DNA of 64,000 bases. It comes from JAJDGF01 sp031549325 (lineage in GTDB: Bacteria > Bacillota > Clostridia > Christensenellales > Aristaeellaceae). The notes beneath the pieces are model-generated. The model ran no database searches, had not been told where the DNA came from, and saw only the letters and a list, made by a program, of their open reading frames with translations. The position numbers and the translations under genes are program-made. The stretch lies in assembly GCA_031549325.1 (NCBI GenBank), contig JAVBQA010000008.1, positions 1 to 64,000 on the forward strand, written 5' to 3'. How positions within the stretch are numbered: position 1 is the stretch's first letter; every line of letters starts with the position of its first letter. This document shows, in pieces, positions 41,703 through 49,690 of this stretch.

Positions 41703-42971
41703 ATGCCGACGACCCCGCCGAACAAAGAGGTCCTTGAGAGAATCATCCGTGAAATTCCGACGCCATTTCACCTATATGACGAGCGCGTGATCCGCGACCG
41801 CGCCCGCGCGCTGAACCGGGCGTTCGCTTGGAACAGCGGCTACAGAGAATTCTTCGCCGTCAAGGCCAACCCTAACCCATACATCCTTAGGATTTTGCGT
41901 GAAGAGGGCTGCGGCGTGGACTGCGCGTCCATGACCGAACTGATGCTGGCTGACGCCTGCGGGTTCTCAGGCGGCTCGATCATGTTCTCGTCCAACATGA
42001 CGCCGGGCGAGGAGTTCAAGTATGCGCGTCGACTCGGCGCCACGATCAACCTGGACGACTGCACGCACATCGATTTTTTGAGGGAAAACGGCGGGCTTCC
42101 GGAGCTCGTCTGCCTGCGGTTGAACCCGGGCGGGGAATTCAGGGTTAACGAGTCGGTGATGGGCACGCCCGTCACCAGCAAGTTTGGCATGACCGAGAAG
42201 CAGGTGTTTGAAAGCATCGAAAAGCTGTCGGATTATGGCGTGAAGCGCTTCGCGCTGCACAGCTTTCTGGCCAGCAACACGCTGGGCGAGGACTATTATC
42301 CGGCCATCGCGGCCACGCTTTTTACGCTTTGCGCGCGAATTTACGAGAGGTTGGGCGTTTCCGTCGAGATGGTCAACCTGTCCGGCGGCGTGGGCATCCC
42401 CTACCGCCCGGAAGAAAAATCACCTGACATCGCGCAAATCGGCGAGAAAGTGCGCGATGTGTATGAGCGGATCGTGACTCAGGGTGGGCTTTCCCCCATC
42501 CGCATCTCGACGGAGCTTGGGCGCTACATGACCGGCCCGGCTGGCTGGCTAGTGGCGACGGCGATCCATGAGAAGAACACCTATAGGCACTATATTGGAC
42601 TTGATTCGTCCGCGGTCGATCTAATGCGTCCGGCGATGTACGGCGCGTATCACCACATCACCGTCGCGGGTAAGGAAAACGCGCCCGAAGACACGCCTTA
42701 TGACGTGGTTGGCGCGCTGTGCGAGAACAATGACAAGTTCGCCATCGATCGCATGATGCCTCGCGTAGATGTCGGCGACATCGTGGTGATCCACGACACC
42801 GGCGCGCACGGTCACTGCATGGGCTATAACTACAATGGCAAGCTGCGCTCGGCCGAGGTGCTGTTGAAGGAAGACGGCAGTTTCGAGTTGATCCGCAGGG
42901 CGCAGACGCCGGAAGACTACTTCGCCACGCTGGATTTCACCGGGCTGATGGACGGAGCGTTTAAGGAATAA
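41703..42971 (+). CDS. lysA: Diaminopimelate decarboxylase
   Basis: PLP enzyme of fold type III converting meso-diaminopimelate to lysine, 422 aa. The PLP Lys is in FFAVKANPNP (about residue 53), the HSFLAS block and the glycine loop NLSGGVGIPY bind the cofactor, and GALCENNDKFA supplies the catalytic Cys and Glu of the partner subunit. It lacks other lysine genes around it. It could in principle be a related basic amino-acid decarboxylase, but the CEN-D motif favours LysA. A long hairpin follows. Confidence 0.88.
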   Translation: MPTTPPNKEVLERIIREIPTPFHLYDERVIRDRARALNRAFAWNSGYREFFAVKANPNPYILRILREEGCGVDCASMTELMLADACGFSGGSIMFSSNMTPGEEFKYARRLGATINLDDCTHIDFLRENGGLPELVCLRLNPGGEFRVNESVMGTPVTSKFGMTEKQVFESIEKLSDYGVKRFALHSFLASNTLGEDYYPAIAATLFTLCARIYERLGVSVEMVNLSGGVGIPYRPEEKSPDIAQIGEKVRDVYERIVTQGGLSPIRISTELGRYMTGPAGWLVATAIHEKNTYRHYIGLDSSAVDLMRPAMYGAYHHITVAGKENAPEDTPYDVVGALCENNDKFAIDRMMPRVDVGDIVVIHDTGAHGHCMGYNYNGKLRSAEVLLKEDGSFELIRRAQTPEDYFATLDFTGLMDGAFKE

Positions 42972-42993
42972 CGATTGATGGCAAGCGCGAGGC

Positions 42994-43052
42994 CCTTGTC
43001 CTGCAGAGCGAAGAGAATCCAAGCTGCAGGGCAAGGGTTCCGTGCTTTTTTG
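42994..43052 (+). terminator. lysA terminator
   Basis: 14-bp stem CCCTTGTCCTGCAG / CTGCAGGGCAAGGG with one G-T pair and a 17-base loop. The T-run (43047-43052) follows eight bases after the stem, so termination efficiency is uncertain. Confidence 0.55.
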
Positions 43053-43057
43053 TATTA

Positions 43058-43513
43058 TCAATTCAGCGAATTCGCCCTCTGTTTCTGCTTGATCTCCCCC
43101 GTCGCCAGTTGGTCGCAGCGGTTGTTCTCTGGATTGTCGGCGTGCCCTTTGACCTTATGAAACTTGACACGGTGCTTCGCGCTCAGCTCGAGCAGCCGCT
43201 TCCACAAGTCCTGATTTTCAACCGGCTTTTTGTCTGCTTTCAGCCAGTTGTTGCGCTGCCAGCTCGTCAGCCAGCCTTTCTCAAACGCGTTCACCAAATA
43301 CGCGCTGTCTGAATACAGCGCCACTTGGCATGGCTCCTTCAGCGAGATCAGCCCTTGAATCGCAGCCATCAGCTCCATGCGATTGTTGGTGGTGTGCTCC
43401 TCATAGCCGGACAGCTCCAGCCTGGATTCTCGATAGATCAAAACCAGACCCCAGCCGCCAGGGCCGGGGTTTCCGGAGCACGCGCCGTCGGTGTATAGCG
43501 TAACTTGCTTCAT
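43058..43513 (-). CDS. rnhA: Ribonuclease HI
   Basis: Degrades RNA in RNA-DNA hybrids, 151 aa. The DEDD catalytic residues are visible in LYTDGACSGNPGPGGWG (D8), RMELMA (Glu), YSDSAY (Asp) and the C-terminal NNRCDQLA (Asp), with the substrate-handle segment between them. ATG 43513 overlaps the proC stop; the longer upstream frame lies inside proC and does not resemble RNase H. Last gene of the nadD-to-rnhA run. Confidence 0.96.
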   Translation of the reverse strand: MKQVTLYTDGACSGNPGPGGWGLVLIYRESRLELSGYEEHTTNNRMELMAAIQGLISLKEPCQVALYSDSAYLVNAFEKGWLTSWQRNNWLKADKKPVENQDLWKRLLELSAKHRVKFHKVKGHADNPENNRCDQLATGEIKQKQRANSLN

Positions 43514-44307
43514 TTCTGCATCTCCAGCGCGCGCTCGGCGGATGCCACGACGGCGTCGATCACCGCGCCTCGAAAGCCATGCTGTTCCAGGCTGCGCACC
43601 GCCGCGATGGTGGTGCCGCCGGGCGAGCACACCATGTCCTTCAGCTCCCCGGGATGGTAGCCGCTGTCGAGCGCCATCTTTGAAGCGCCCAGCAGTGTCT
43701 GCGCCGCCATGGTCAGCGCTTGCTGGCGTGTCAGTCCAAGCGCCACGCCTCCGTCGGCCATAGCCTCGATGAACATATATGCGTAGGCGGGGCCGCTGCC
43801 GCTGACGCCGATCACTGCCTCCATTTGCCGCTCATCCACCCAGTACGTGCGCCCGATGGAGCCAAACAGCGCCTCGGCCTGGGCGCGCTCCTCTTCGGTG
43901 AACCCGGTCTCGCGGCTGAGCGCGGTCATCCCTTCCCCCACCATGGCCGGCGTGTTGGGCATCACGCGCAGCACGCGGGCGCCCTCGGGCAGAGCGCCTT
44001 TCAGCATTTTAGCGCTCCAGCCAGCGGCGATGGACAAAACCGCCTTGTCCGCAAGCCTGTTCTGCTGGTCTTTCAGCACAGATAGCAACTGATTCGGCTT
44101 CACGCCGAACAAAATCATGTCCGAGTCGCTGCTCAGCGCGTCGCAGGTGTTGTATTTGACAATCCCGAGTTCCTGTGCCAGCTGGTCCACCTTGACGCCA
44201 TCCAGATCGTACACATGCAGATCCGCGCCCTTAAACGAGCCGGACTTCACAGCGCCGCGAATGATCGCTCCCGCCATGTTGCCCGCGCCCACAAACCCAA
44301 GTTTCAT
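43510..44307 (-). CDS. proC: Pyrroline-5-carboxylate reductase
   Basis: NAD(P)H-dependent last step of proline synthesis, 265 aa. The Rossmann motif is FVGAGNMAGAI (about 4-14), and the C-terminal helical domain has VSGSGPAYAYMFIEAMADGGV and the conserved SPGGTTIAAVRSLE. It overlaps both neighbours by 4 bases (sigma factor upstream, rnhA downstream), so its translation appears coupled to the sigma factor gene. Confidence 0.96.
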   Translation of the reverse strand: MKLGFVGAGNMAGAIIRGAVKSGSFKGADLHVYDLDGVKVDQLAQELGIVKYNTCDALSSDSDMILFGVKPNQLLSVLKDQQNRLADKAVLSIAAGWSAKMLKGALPEGARVLRVMPNTPAMVGEGMTALSRETGFTEEERAQAEALFGSIGRTYWVDERQMEAVIGVSGSGPAYAYMFIEAMADGGVALGLTRQQALTMAAQTLLGASKMALDSGYHPGELKDMVCSPGGTTIAAVRSLEQHGFRGAVIDAVVASAERALEMQK

Positions 44308-45065
44308 GCCAATCCCTCCTCGGACATCATGCGCCGGATCTGCTCCAGCGCTTTGCGCTCGGCGCGCGATATGGTCATCTGGGACACGCCCAGCTTCTCA
44401 GCGATCTCCCGCTGGCTCTTCTCGTTGAAGTAGCGCTCGGTCAGCACTCGCTGGCCGGTTTCATCCAGTCGCCCCATCAGCGCCTTCATGCTCTCGCGCA
44501 GCTCGAAGCGCTGATATTCCTGATCATCGCGTCCGAGAAACGCCGAGAGCGGCGTCTCACTCTGCTCAGTATCGCTGTCCAGAGACGCAGGATACATCGC
44601 GCCCTGCATGGTCAGCGCCTCCACGACTTCATATTCCGGCAGATCCACCCGATGAACCAGCTCGTTCAGCGTGGGTGAGCGCATCAACTGCTGCGATAGC
44701 TCGGCGCGCGCCTGTTCGATCCGCTTGATGAGCGTGCTACCCCTTCTTGGCATGTTCATGGTGTGCAGCTTGTCGCGGAAGTAGTTTTTCACCTCTCCCA
44801 CCATCTTGGGCGTAGCGTAGCTCTGGAACTGCACGCCCACCTCCGGATCGAACCGCTCCACCGCCTTTAGCAGCGCCAGGCTAGCCACCTGGAACAGGTC
44901 GTCATACTCCACGCCCTTGCCGGAAAACCTGCGCGCGATGATGTGCGCGATGTGCAAATACGCCTCGGCAAGCTGGTTGCGAAGCGCCTCTGTGGGACAG
45001 TCGGCGTACTGCCGGAACAGCGCGCTCATGTCTGTGCTTTTATGGGGATCTCCTGCGTAACTCAT
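44304..45065 (-). CDS. SigB/SigF/SigG-family sigma factor, SigB-like
   Basis: 253-residue alternative sigma factor. Region 2 carries GVEYDDLFQVASLALLKAVERF and QFQSYATPKMVGEVKNYFRD. Region 3 (MNMPRRGSTLIKRIEQARAEL, RSPTLNELVHRV) resembles SigB more than the SigF at 24939. Region 4 has the HTH SQREIAEKLGVSQMTISRAERKAL. ATG 45065 is chosen over GTG 45071 because GAGG is five bases upstream. It follows an RsbW-like gene by seven bases, the rsbW-sigB order, but there is no rsbV-like STAS gene nearby. Confidence 0.88.
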   Translation of the reverse strand: MSYAGDPHKSTDMSALFRQYADCPTEALRNQLAEAYLHIAHIIARRFSGKGVEYDDLFQVASLALLKAVERFDPEVGVQFQSYATPKMVGEVKNYFRDKLHTMNMPRRGSTLIKRIEQARAELSQQLMRSPTLNELVHRVDLPEYEVVEALTMQGAMYPASLDSDTEQSETPLSAFLGRDDQEYQRFELRESMKALMGRLDETGQRVLTERYFNEKSQREIAEKLGVSQMTISRAERKALEQIRRMMSEEGLA

Positions 45066-45072
45066 GCACACC

Positions 45073-45462
45073 TCAAGGGTTTGCCGAAAGTGTTTTGAAT
45101 AGCTCGATGGTGGTCAACCCGCTGTCGCAGCCCGAAAGGCGCACGCGATCCACCATCGACTCCAGGATGTAGCGGATGGTGTTCAGCTCGCCGGGCGTCG
45201 CTGTAATCTCGGATTTGCAGCAACGCTCTCCCTCGAGCCGGATATGTAACTCATCATCATCCGGCGCGTAGCAGATGTGCACGCCCGAGCAGCTCGCGAA
45301 CTTGATCAGGCAGGCGGCGGCCTCTTCGACGGCCATCTTCACGTCGTCGATCGCGTCCAACGTCAGGCCCGAGCGCATCAAAACGCCCGACGTGGTCAGC
45401 CGGATCACCAGCATCATCGCATCGTTAGCAGGCACCGTCAGCAGGATGTTGCGCGCTTCCAT
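45073..45462 (-). CDS. RsbW-like anti-sigma factor with degenerate ATP-binding site
   Basis: 129-residue protein with the RsbW/SpoIIAB fold pattern. Its start (LLTVPANDAMMLVIRLTTSGVL) and the helix DDVKMAVEEAA (39-49) align with RsbW. The three GHKL boxes are lost: the N-box Asn position reads AAACLIKFA, the D-x-G box is replaced by RLEGERCCKSE (75-85), and the G-x-G segment by PGELNTIRYIL (90-100). The helix ESMVDRVRL (101-109) is kept. It should therefore still contact a sigma factor but not bind ATP or act as a kinase. The partner is presumably the sigma factor encoded next. Confidence 0.75.
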   Translation of the reverse strand: MEARNILLTVPANDAMMLVIRLTTSGVLMRSGLTLDAIDDVKMAVEEAAACLIKFASCSGVHICYAPDDDELHIRLEGERCCKSEITATPGELNTIRYILESMVDRVRLSGCDSGLTTIELFKTLSANP

Positions 45463-45488
45463 GGCTTCATCTCCCTATCGGGTTTGAT

Positions 45489-46064
45489 TTATTGCGCTTC
45501 CGCGCGCAAGCCAATTGCATCGGCGACTTCGCGCATGCCAAGGATGGTCTCGGTGATCACGGAATCCAGCGGCATCCCGAGCATTTCGCAGCCCTTCTCC
45601 ACCAGCGTCCGGTCAACGCCCGCAGCGAAGCGCTTATCCTTGTACTTCTTCTTGACGGACGATAACTCCAAATCCATCACGCTTCTCGAAGGGCGCATGA
45701 TAGCCGCCGCGTTGATCAGTCCGGTCAACTCATCAATGGTGAACAGCGTCTTTTCAAGCTCGTTCAGAGGTTCGACATCCGTGCAGATGCCGTAACCGTG
45801 GCTGGCGCAGGCGCGGACGATGTCCTCGTCGATGCCTTGCTCGCGCAAAATGGCGGTGGTTTTGTGACAATGCTGCTCCGGATACTTCTCGTAGTCCAGG
45901 TCGTGCAGCAGACCGCACAGGCCCCAGCGCTCCACGTCTTCCCCCGGATGCAGCGCCGCAAAGTGGCGCATCACGCCCTCGACGGCCAGCGCGTGCTTGA
46001 TGAGCGACTCATTTTGGTTGTACTCCTGCAACAGCGCAAACGCTTGCTCTCTTGTGGGGCTCAT
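45489..46064 (-). CDS. HD-domain (HDIG-type) hydrolase
   Basis: 191-residue metal-dependent phosphohydrolase-like protein. The HD motif is in HALAVEGVM and LLHDLDYE, with HKTTAILREQG and ASHGYG supplying further His. Family members are phosphodiesterases or nucleotidases of unknown substrate. ATG 46064 has GAGG eight bases upstream. It sits between rsfS and the anti-sigma gene; a signalling link with the sigma module is possible but only positional. Confidence 0.82.
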   Translation of the reverse strand: MSPTREQAFALLQEYNQNESLIKHALAVEGVMRHFAALHPGEDVERWGLCGLLHDLDYEKYPEQHCHKTTAILREQGIDEDIVRACASHGYGICTDVEPLNELEKTLFTIDELTGLINAAAIMRPSRSVMDLELSSVKKKYKDKRFAAGVDRTLVEKGCEMLGMPLDSVITETILGMREVADAIGLRAEAQ

Positions 46065-46074
46065 GCTCAATTCC

Positions 46075-46440
46075 TCACTTCTGTTCGATTACGGGTTCGA
46101 ACGCCAGCTGGTTGCTGCCGTCCATCCACAGGCGCTCGATGTTGTAATACTCGCGCTCCTCCGGATGGAACAGGTGTACGATCACACTCGCGTAGTCCAG
46201 CACAATCCAGCGCGCGTCGTTCGCGCCCTCGCGGCGGCGCACCTCAATCCCTTGCTCACCCAGCTTTTCCTCGATTTCCTCGGCGATGGCGCGCAGCATC
46301 AGGCTGTTCTTGCCCTGGGCGATCACAAAGTAATCTGTGATGGAAGTCAGGTGATCCACCCTCAGGATGATGATGTCCTCGCCGCGCTTGTCGTCGATCA
46401 GCTTGGCGATCTCGAGCGCCATGTCCTTGGAATTGATCAT
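46075..46440 (-). CDS. rsfS: Ribosomal silencing factor RsfS
   Basis: 121-residue Iojap-family protein that binds uL14 and blocks subunit joining in starvation. Diagnostic blocks are ITDYFVIAQGKNSLMLRAIAEEI and WIVLDYASVIVHLFHPEEREYYNIERLW. It begins two bases after the nadD/yqeK stop, the usual nadD-yqeK-rsfS order. Confidence 0.95.
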   Translation of the reverse strand: MINSKDMALEIAKLIDDKRGEDIIILRVDHLTSITDYFVIAQGKNSLMLRAIAEEIEEKLGEQGIEVRRREGANDARWIVLDYASVIVHLFHPEEREYYNIERLWMDGSNQLAFEPVIEQK

Positions 46441-46442
46441 GA

Positions 46443-47615
46443 TTATTCGTCCTCCGCATCCATGTTTTTGAAATCTTGAAGCAGTTCCAGCGTGTGCGGA
46501 TCAGGCAGCACGCCCTTCATGTCCAGATAGCTCAGTGTGCGCTCCGCGGCCATTTTCATGCCCTGATCCAAGCTGCGCCACGTCGCTTGACGGATCTCCC
46601 GAAGCGCCGGGAACGGCCGCCGGTTGGGCTCCGCCACGTCGGCCAGATAAATCAGCTTCTCAAGCTTGGTCATGCCCGCGTGTCCGGTGGTGTGCCAGCG
46701 AATGGCCGACAAGATCTCCGGGTCGGTCACGCCGTATTTCTCCTGGGCCAGGATCATTCCCGCAGGGGCATGCATCAGCGTGCGCGTCTGGTCGGCCTTG
46801 TGGCGCGGCATCATTTTGTGCCTTTTCAGGAGTGCCAGCATCTCCTTTTCAGGCATGCACTTTGCGCAATCGTGCAGCAGCGCCGCCACCCGCGCTTTGT
46901 CTGGATCTACGGCATTGAGCTGCGCCAACTTGATGGCGGTTCGCTCCACGCCCAGCGTGTGGCGGTAGCGCTCGGAGGTCAGCGTGCGCTGAAGCTCGGA
47001 CAGCATCTCGTCTTTGTAAAGCGCATGGCGCTGGATGTAAGCAGCCACTTTTTCCGGCACCAGGTGCGTAATCGGCAGCCCGCGCTCAATAGCCAGGCGC
47101 ACATCGGTCGAGGAGATGTCCGGCCCGGGCTCACTCATCAGCTCCGTCTTGAGGTTGTATGTCCTCAGCAGATAATCCATCCGCTCTCGGATCGCCTTGT
47201 TGGCTGTGCCTGGCCTGGGCACGACCGCCATGGAGCAAAGCAGCGGCGGCACCAGCTCGAACGTGTGCCAAGTTTCCAGAGAAAACAGGGTGTCCGAGCC
47301 AATGATGTACACAAACTGGTCGTCCGGCCGCTCCCTTTTCAGCTCGTTCAGCGTGTCCACGGTGTAGGTGATGTGTTTGCGCTTAATCTCGATGTCGGAC
47401 GTCACAAAGCCCTTATAGCCTATGATGGCCAGCTCTACCATCTTCAATCGATATTTTACGGGCGCCAGATGCGATTTGTGCGGCGGATCGCCAACCGGAA
47501 TCCAAAGCACGCCTTCCAGGGCCAGCTCGCGCTGCACGGTTTCCGCCATCTGCAGATGCCCCAGGTGAACGGGATCAAAACTGCCACCCATGATGCCCCA
47601 GACCGCCAAAAACAT
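46443..47615 (-). CDS. nadD: NadD-YqeK fusion: nicotinate-nucleotide adenylyltransferase plus HD diadenosine polyphosphatase
   Basis: 390-residue two-domain protein. Residues 1 to about 205 are NadD, making nicotinic acid adenine dinucleotide: GGSFDPVHLGH (10-20) with the T/H-x-G-H motif and ISSTDVR near its end. Residues about 210-390 are YqeK-like, an HD hydrolase of symmetrical Ap4A: HTLGVERTA, LLHDCAKC and HAPAGMILAQ. In most Bacillota these are adjacent separate genes, so a fusion is notable though known elsewhere. ATG 47615 starts at MFLAVWGIMGG. A TATAAT on the minus strand (47657-47652) is a likely -10 with no clear -35. Confidence 0.9.
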   Translation of the reverse strand: MFLAVWGIMGGSFDPVHLGHLQMAETVQRELALEGVLWIPVGDPPHKSHLAPVKYRLKMVELAIIGYKGFVTSDIEIKRKHITYTVDTLNELKRERPDDQFVYIIGSDTLFSLETWHTFELVPPLLCSMAVVPRPGTANKAIRERMDYLLRTYNLKTELMSEPGPDISSTDVRLAIERGLPITHLVPEKVAAYIQRHALYKDEMLSELQRTLTSERYRHTLGVERTAIKLAQLNAVDPDKARVAALLHDCAKCMPEKEMLALLKRHKMMPRHKADQTRTLMHAPAGMILAQEKYGVTDPEILSAIRWHTTGHAGMTKLEKLIYLADVAEPNRRPFPALREIRQATWRSLDQGMKMAAERTLSYLDMKGVLPDPHTLELLQDFKNMDAEDE

Positions 47616-47740
47616 CGCTCCAATCCCGCGCGCGCGCCCAATGGTTCTCTTATTATATACCAAAAGATTCGATTAGAAAAGCAAAAACGTATGAATGATT
47701 TGTCCATGGATATACTTGAATTTGGATGGAGGTGCTAAGA

Positions 47741-48118
47741 ATGGGCAAATGGATTGACCGTTTTGCGCTAACGGCGCTCGGGCTCGGCACAGCATATGTG
47801 TATTTTCAGCTGACGCTTGGCATCCGCTGGCTGGCGATTCTGCTCGCGCTGCTATTGTGCGCGCTGGTTTGGTTCATGCGGCGGGATTGGCTGCACAGGC
47901 ATGGGCGCGCGGTGATCAAGTTCGAGTGGCGCAAGATTCAGCTCGCGAACAGGAAAACAGCGCCTCGCTGCGCGCTGTATGGCGCGTTGTACTTGGCGCT
48001 GTATCTGATGCTCGGGCAGATTGTGTATCTGCCGCTGTCGCTGGCCCTGCTGTTTCTGGCCGGAATCGGGTTTCGGAAAAAGGATGCGCCCCAGCCTGAG
48101 GAGCCTGTCTGCCTATAG
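47741..48118 (+). CDS. Small membrane protein of unknown function
   Basis: 125-residue protein with about four hydrophobic helices (near 8-25, 30-48, 80-95 and 97-113) separated by a basic loop (RRDWLHRHGR). I do not recognise a family. A perfect GGAGGT (47728-47733) lies seven bases before ATG 47741, supporting real translation. It runs against its neighbours, interrupting the usual obg-yhbY-nadD order, and its TAG overlaps the yhbY TAG in the palindrome CTATAG. Confidence 0.7.
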   Translation: MGKWIDRFALTALGLGTAYVYFQLTLGIRWLAILLALLLCALVWFMRRDWLHRHGRAVIKFEWRKIQLANRKTAPRCALYGALYLALYLMLGQIVYLPLSLALLFLAGIGFRKKDAPQPEEPVCL

Positions 48119-48406
48119 TTTGTCCAAGTCGATCTTGGAATCCTTACGCGCCTTGCGGTAGATCACGAACCGGCTGCCGATCACCTGCACAGGCTCGGCG
48201 TGCACGCGCTCACACAGCGTCTGACACGCCTCTTTCGCGTCGAAAGGCGCGTTCTTCTGTACGGACACCTTGATCAGCTCGCGCGCTTCCAGCGCGTCCC
48301 AGGCCTGCTTGACGAGGTTGTCCCCCACGCCCTCCTTGCCGATGTGCAGGATGGCCTCCATCGGGTTGGCCATAGAGCGCAGCGCGGCGCGTTGCTTGGT
48401 TGTCAT
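48113..48406 (-). CDS. yhbY: YhbY/YqeI CRM-domain RNA-binding protein
   Basis: 97-residue ribosome-assembly-associated RNA-binding protein with the CRM fold. The conserved HIGKEGVGDNLVKQAWDALEARELIKV region contains the GxxG loop. The SD GGAGGACAAAACA precedes the ATG. Located 14 bases after obg, its usual partner, in the nth-obg-yhbY run. Confidence 0.93.
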   Translation of the reverse strand: MTTKQRAALRSMANPMEAILHIGKEGVGDNLVKQAWDALEARELIKVSVQKNAPFDAKEACQTLCERVHAEPVQVIGSRFVIYRKARKDSKIDLDKL

Positions 48407-48420
48407 TGTTTTGTCCTCCG

Positions 48421-49686
48421 TTAGTCAATGAAGTCAAATTCCATGTCGTTCAGCGATACCGTGTCGCCCTCCGCTGCGCCCGCTTCGCGCAACGCATCAA
48501 TGATGCCCCAACGCCTGAGCGTCTTGTGGAACCAGTTCAGCGAATCCCGATCTCCGAAGTTGACCGAAGCGATCAGCTTGTCGACGCTGGGCCCGGTGAC
48601 CACGTAAATCCCGTTTTGCTTCTCGATGCTGAACGGCTCGGCGGGCACCTCTATGAACAGCTCTTCTTCAACAAACGGCTCGATGGGCGGCAGGCTCTTC
48701 AGCATTTCCACCGTGCGGCGCATCAGTGGCTCAAGGCCGGTGCGCGTGGCGGCGGATACCTTGAACACCTCAAGGCCAACGCCTTTCAGCTGTTCCTGAA
48801 GCTGCTTCAAATGTTCATCGTCCGCGCACAGGTCGGCCTTGTTGGCGGCCACGATCATGGGTCGCTTTGAAAGCTCGCCGTATTGCGCCAACTCGCGCTG
48901 GATGGCATCGAAATCTTCGAGCGGGTCGCGCCCCTCGCTGCCCGAGATGTCCAGCACATGGATCAGCATGCGCGTGCGCTCCACATGGCGCAGGAAATCG
49001 TGCCCCAGCCCCACGCCCTCGGATGCGCCTTCAATGAGCCCCGGGATGTCGGCCATCACAAAACTGTAGTCGTCCTGCTTCACGATGCCCAGGTTGGGCT
49101 GCAGCGTGGTAAAATGGTAGTTTGCGATCTTGGGCTTCGCGTCGGTTACGCAGGACAAAATCGTGCTCTTGCCTACGTTCGGAAAGCCCACCAGCCCCAC
49201 GTCTGCGATGGATTTCAGCTCCAGAAGCAGCTCGCGCGGATTTGTCGGCTCACCCGGCTTGGCGAAGTTGGGCGCCTGCCGGGTGGGCGTGGCGAAGCGG
49301 TTGTTGCCAAAGCCGCCGTTGCCGCCCCGCAGCAGCACCTTTTGCTCGCCAGGCACGAACAGATCCAGCAGCACTCGCTCGGTCAACTTGTCCTTGACAA
49401 TGGTGCCGACAGGCACCTCGATGACCAGCGGATCGCCGGATTTTCCTTTACAGCGGCCGGCACGGCCGTCCTTTCCATTTTCGGCCAGGAACTTGTGCTG
49501 AAAGCGAAAGTCCATCAGCGTGTGCATGCGCTCGGTCGCCATAAACACGATGTCGCCGCCGCGCCCGCCATCGCCGCCATCCGGACCCCCCTGCTGCACG
49601 AATTTCTCCCGGTGGAACGACACGCAGCCATTGCCGCCGTTGCCGCTCTTGCACTCGATGGAGACCACATCCACAAACAATGCCAT
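48421..49686 (-). CDS. obg: GTPase Obg/CgtA
   Basis: Essential ribosome-associated GTPase (421 aa) in 50S assembly and stringent signalling. The glycine-rich Obg fold covers 1 to about 158 (SGNGGNGCVSFHREK, GGDGGRGGDI). The G domain has GFPNVGKS, DIPGLIEGA and ANKADL. A C-terminal OCT domain covers about 345-421. ATG 49686 (MALFVDVV) matches the family start; a longer frame upstream crosses into nth and is rejected. Usual neighbours rplU/rpmA are absent here. Confidence 0.96.
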   Translation of the reverse strand: MALFVDVVSIECKSGNGGNGCVSFHREKFVQQGGPDGGDGGRGGDIVFMATERMHTLMDFRFQHKFLAENGKDGRAGRCKGKSGDPLVIEVPVGTIVKDKLTERVLLDLFVPGEQKVLLRGGNGGFGNNRFATPTRQAPNFAKPGEPTNPRELLLELKSIADVGLVGFPNVGKSTILSCVTDAKPKIANYHFTTLQPNLGIVKQDDYSFVMADIPGLIEGASEGVGLGHDFLRHVERTRMLIHVLDISGSEGRDPLEDFDAIQRELAQYGELSKRPMIVAANKADLCADDEHLKQLQEQLKGVGLEVFKVSAATRTGLEPLMRRTVEMLKSLPPIEPFVEEELFIEVPAEPFSIEKQNGIYVVTGPSVDKLIASVNFGDRDSLNWFHKTLRRWGIIDALREAGAAEGDTVSLNDMEFDFID

Positions 49687-49690
49687 TTGC

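Noticed and set aside
42994..43052. Lysine riboswitch or attenuator around lysA
   Set aside because: The hairpin lies after the gene, not in the leader, and the leader between the promoter and the start is too short for the lysine riboswitch.
46476..47738. A 420-codon plus-strand frame opposite nadD/yqeK
   Set aside because: The opposite strand encodes the conserved GGSFDPVHLGH and HD motifs; the plus-strand product is His/Gln/Arg-rich with no recognisable domain.
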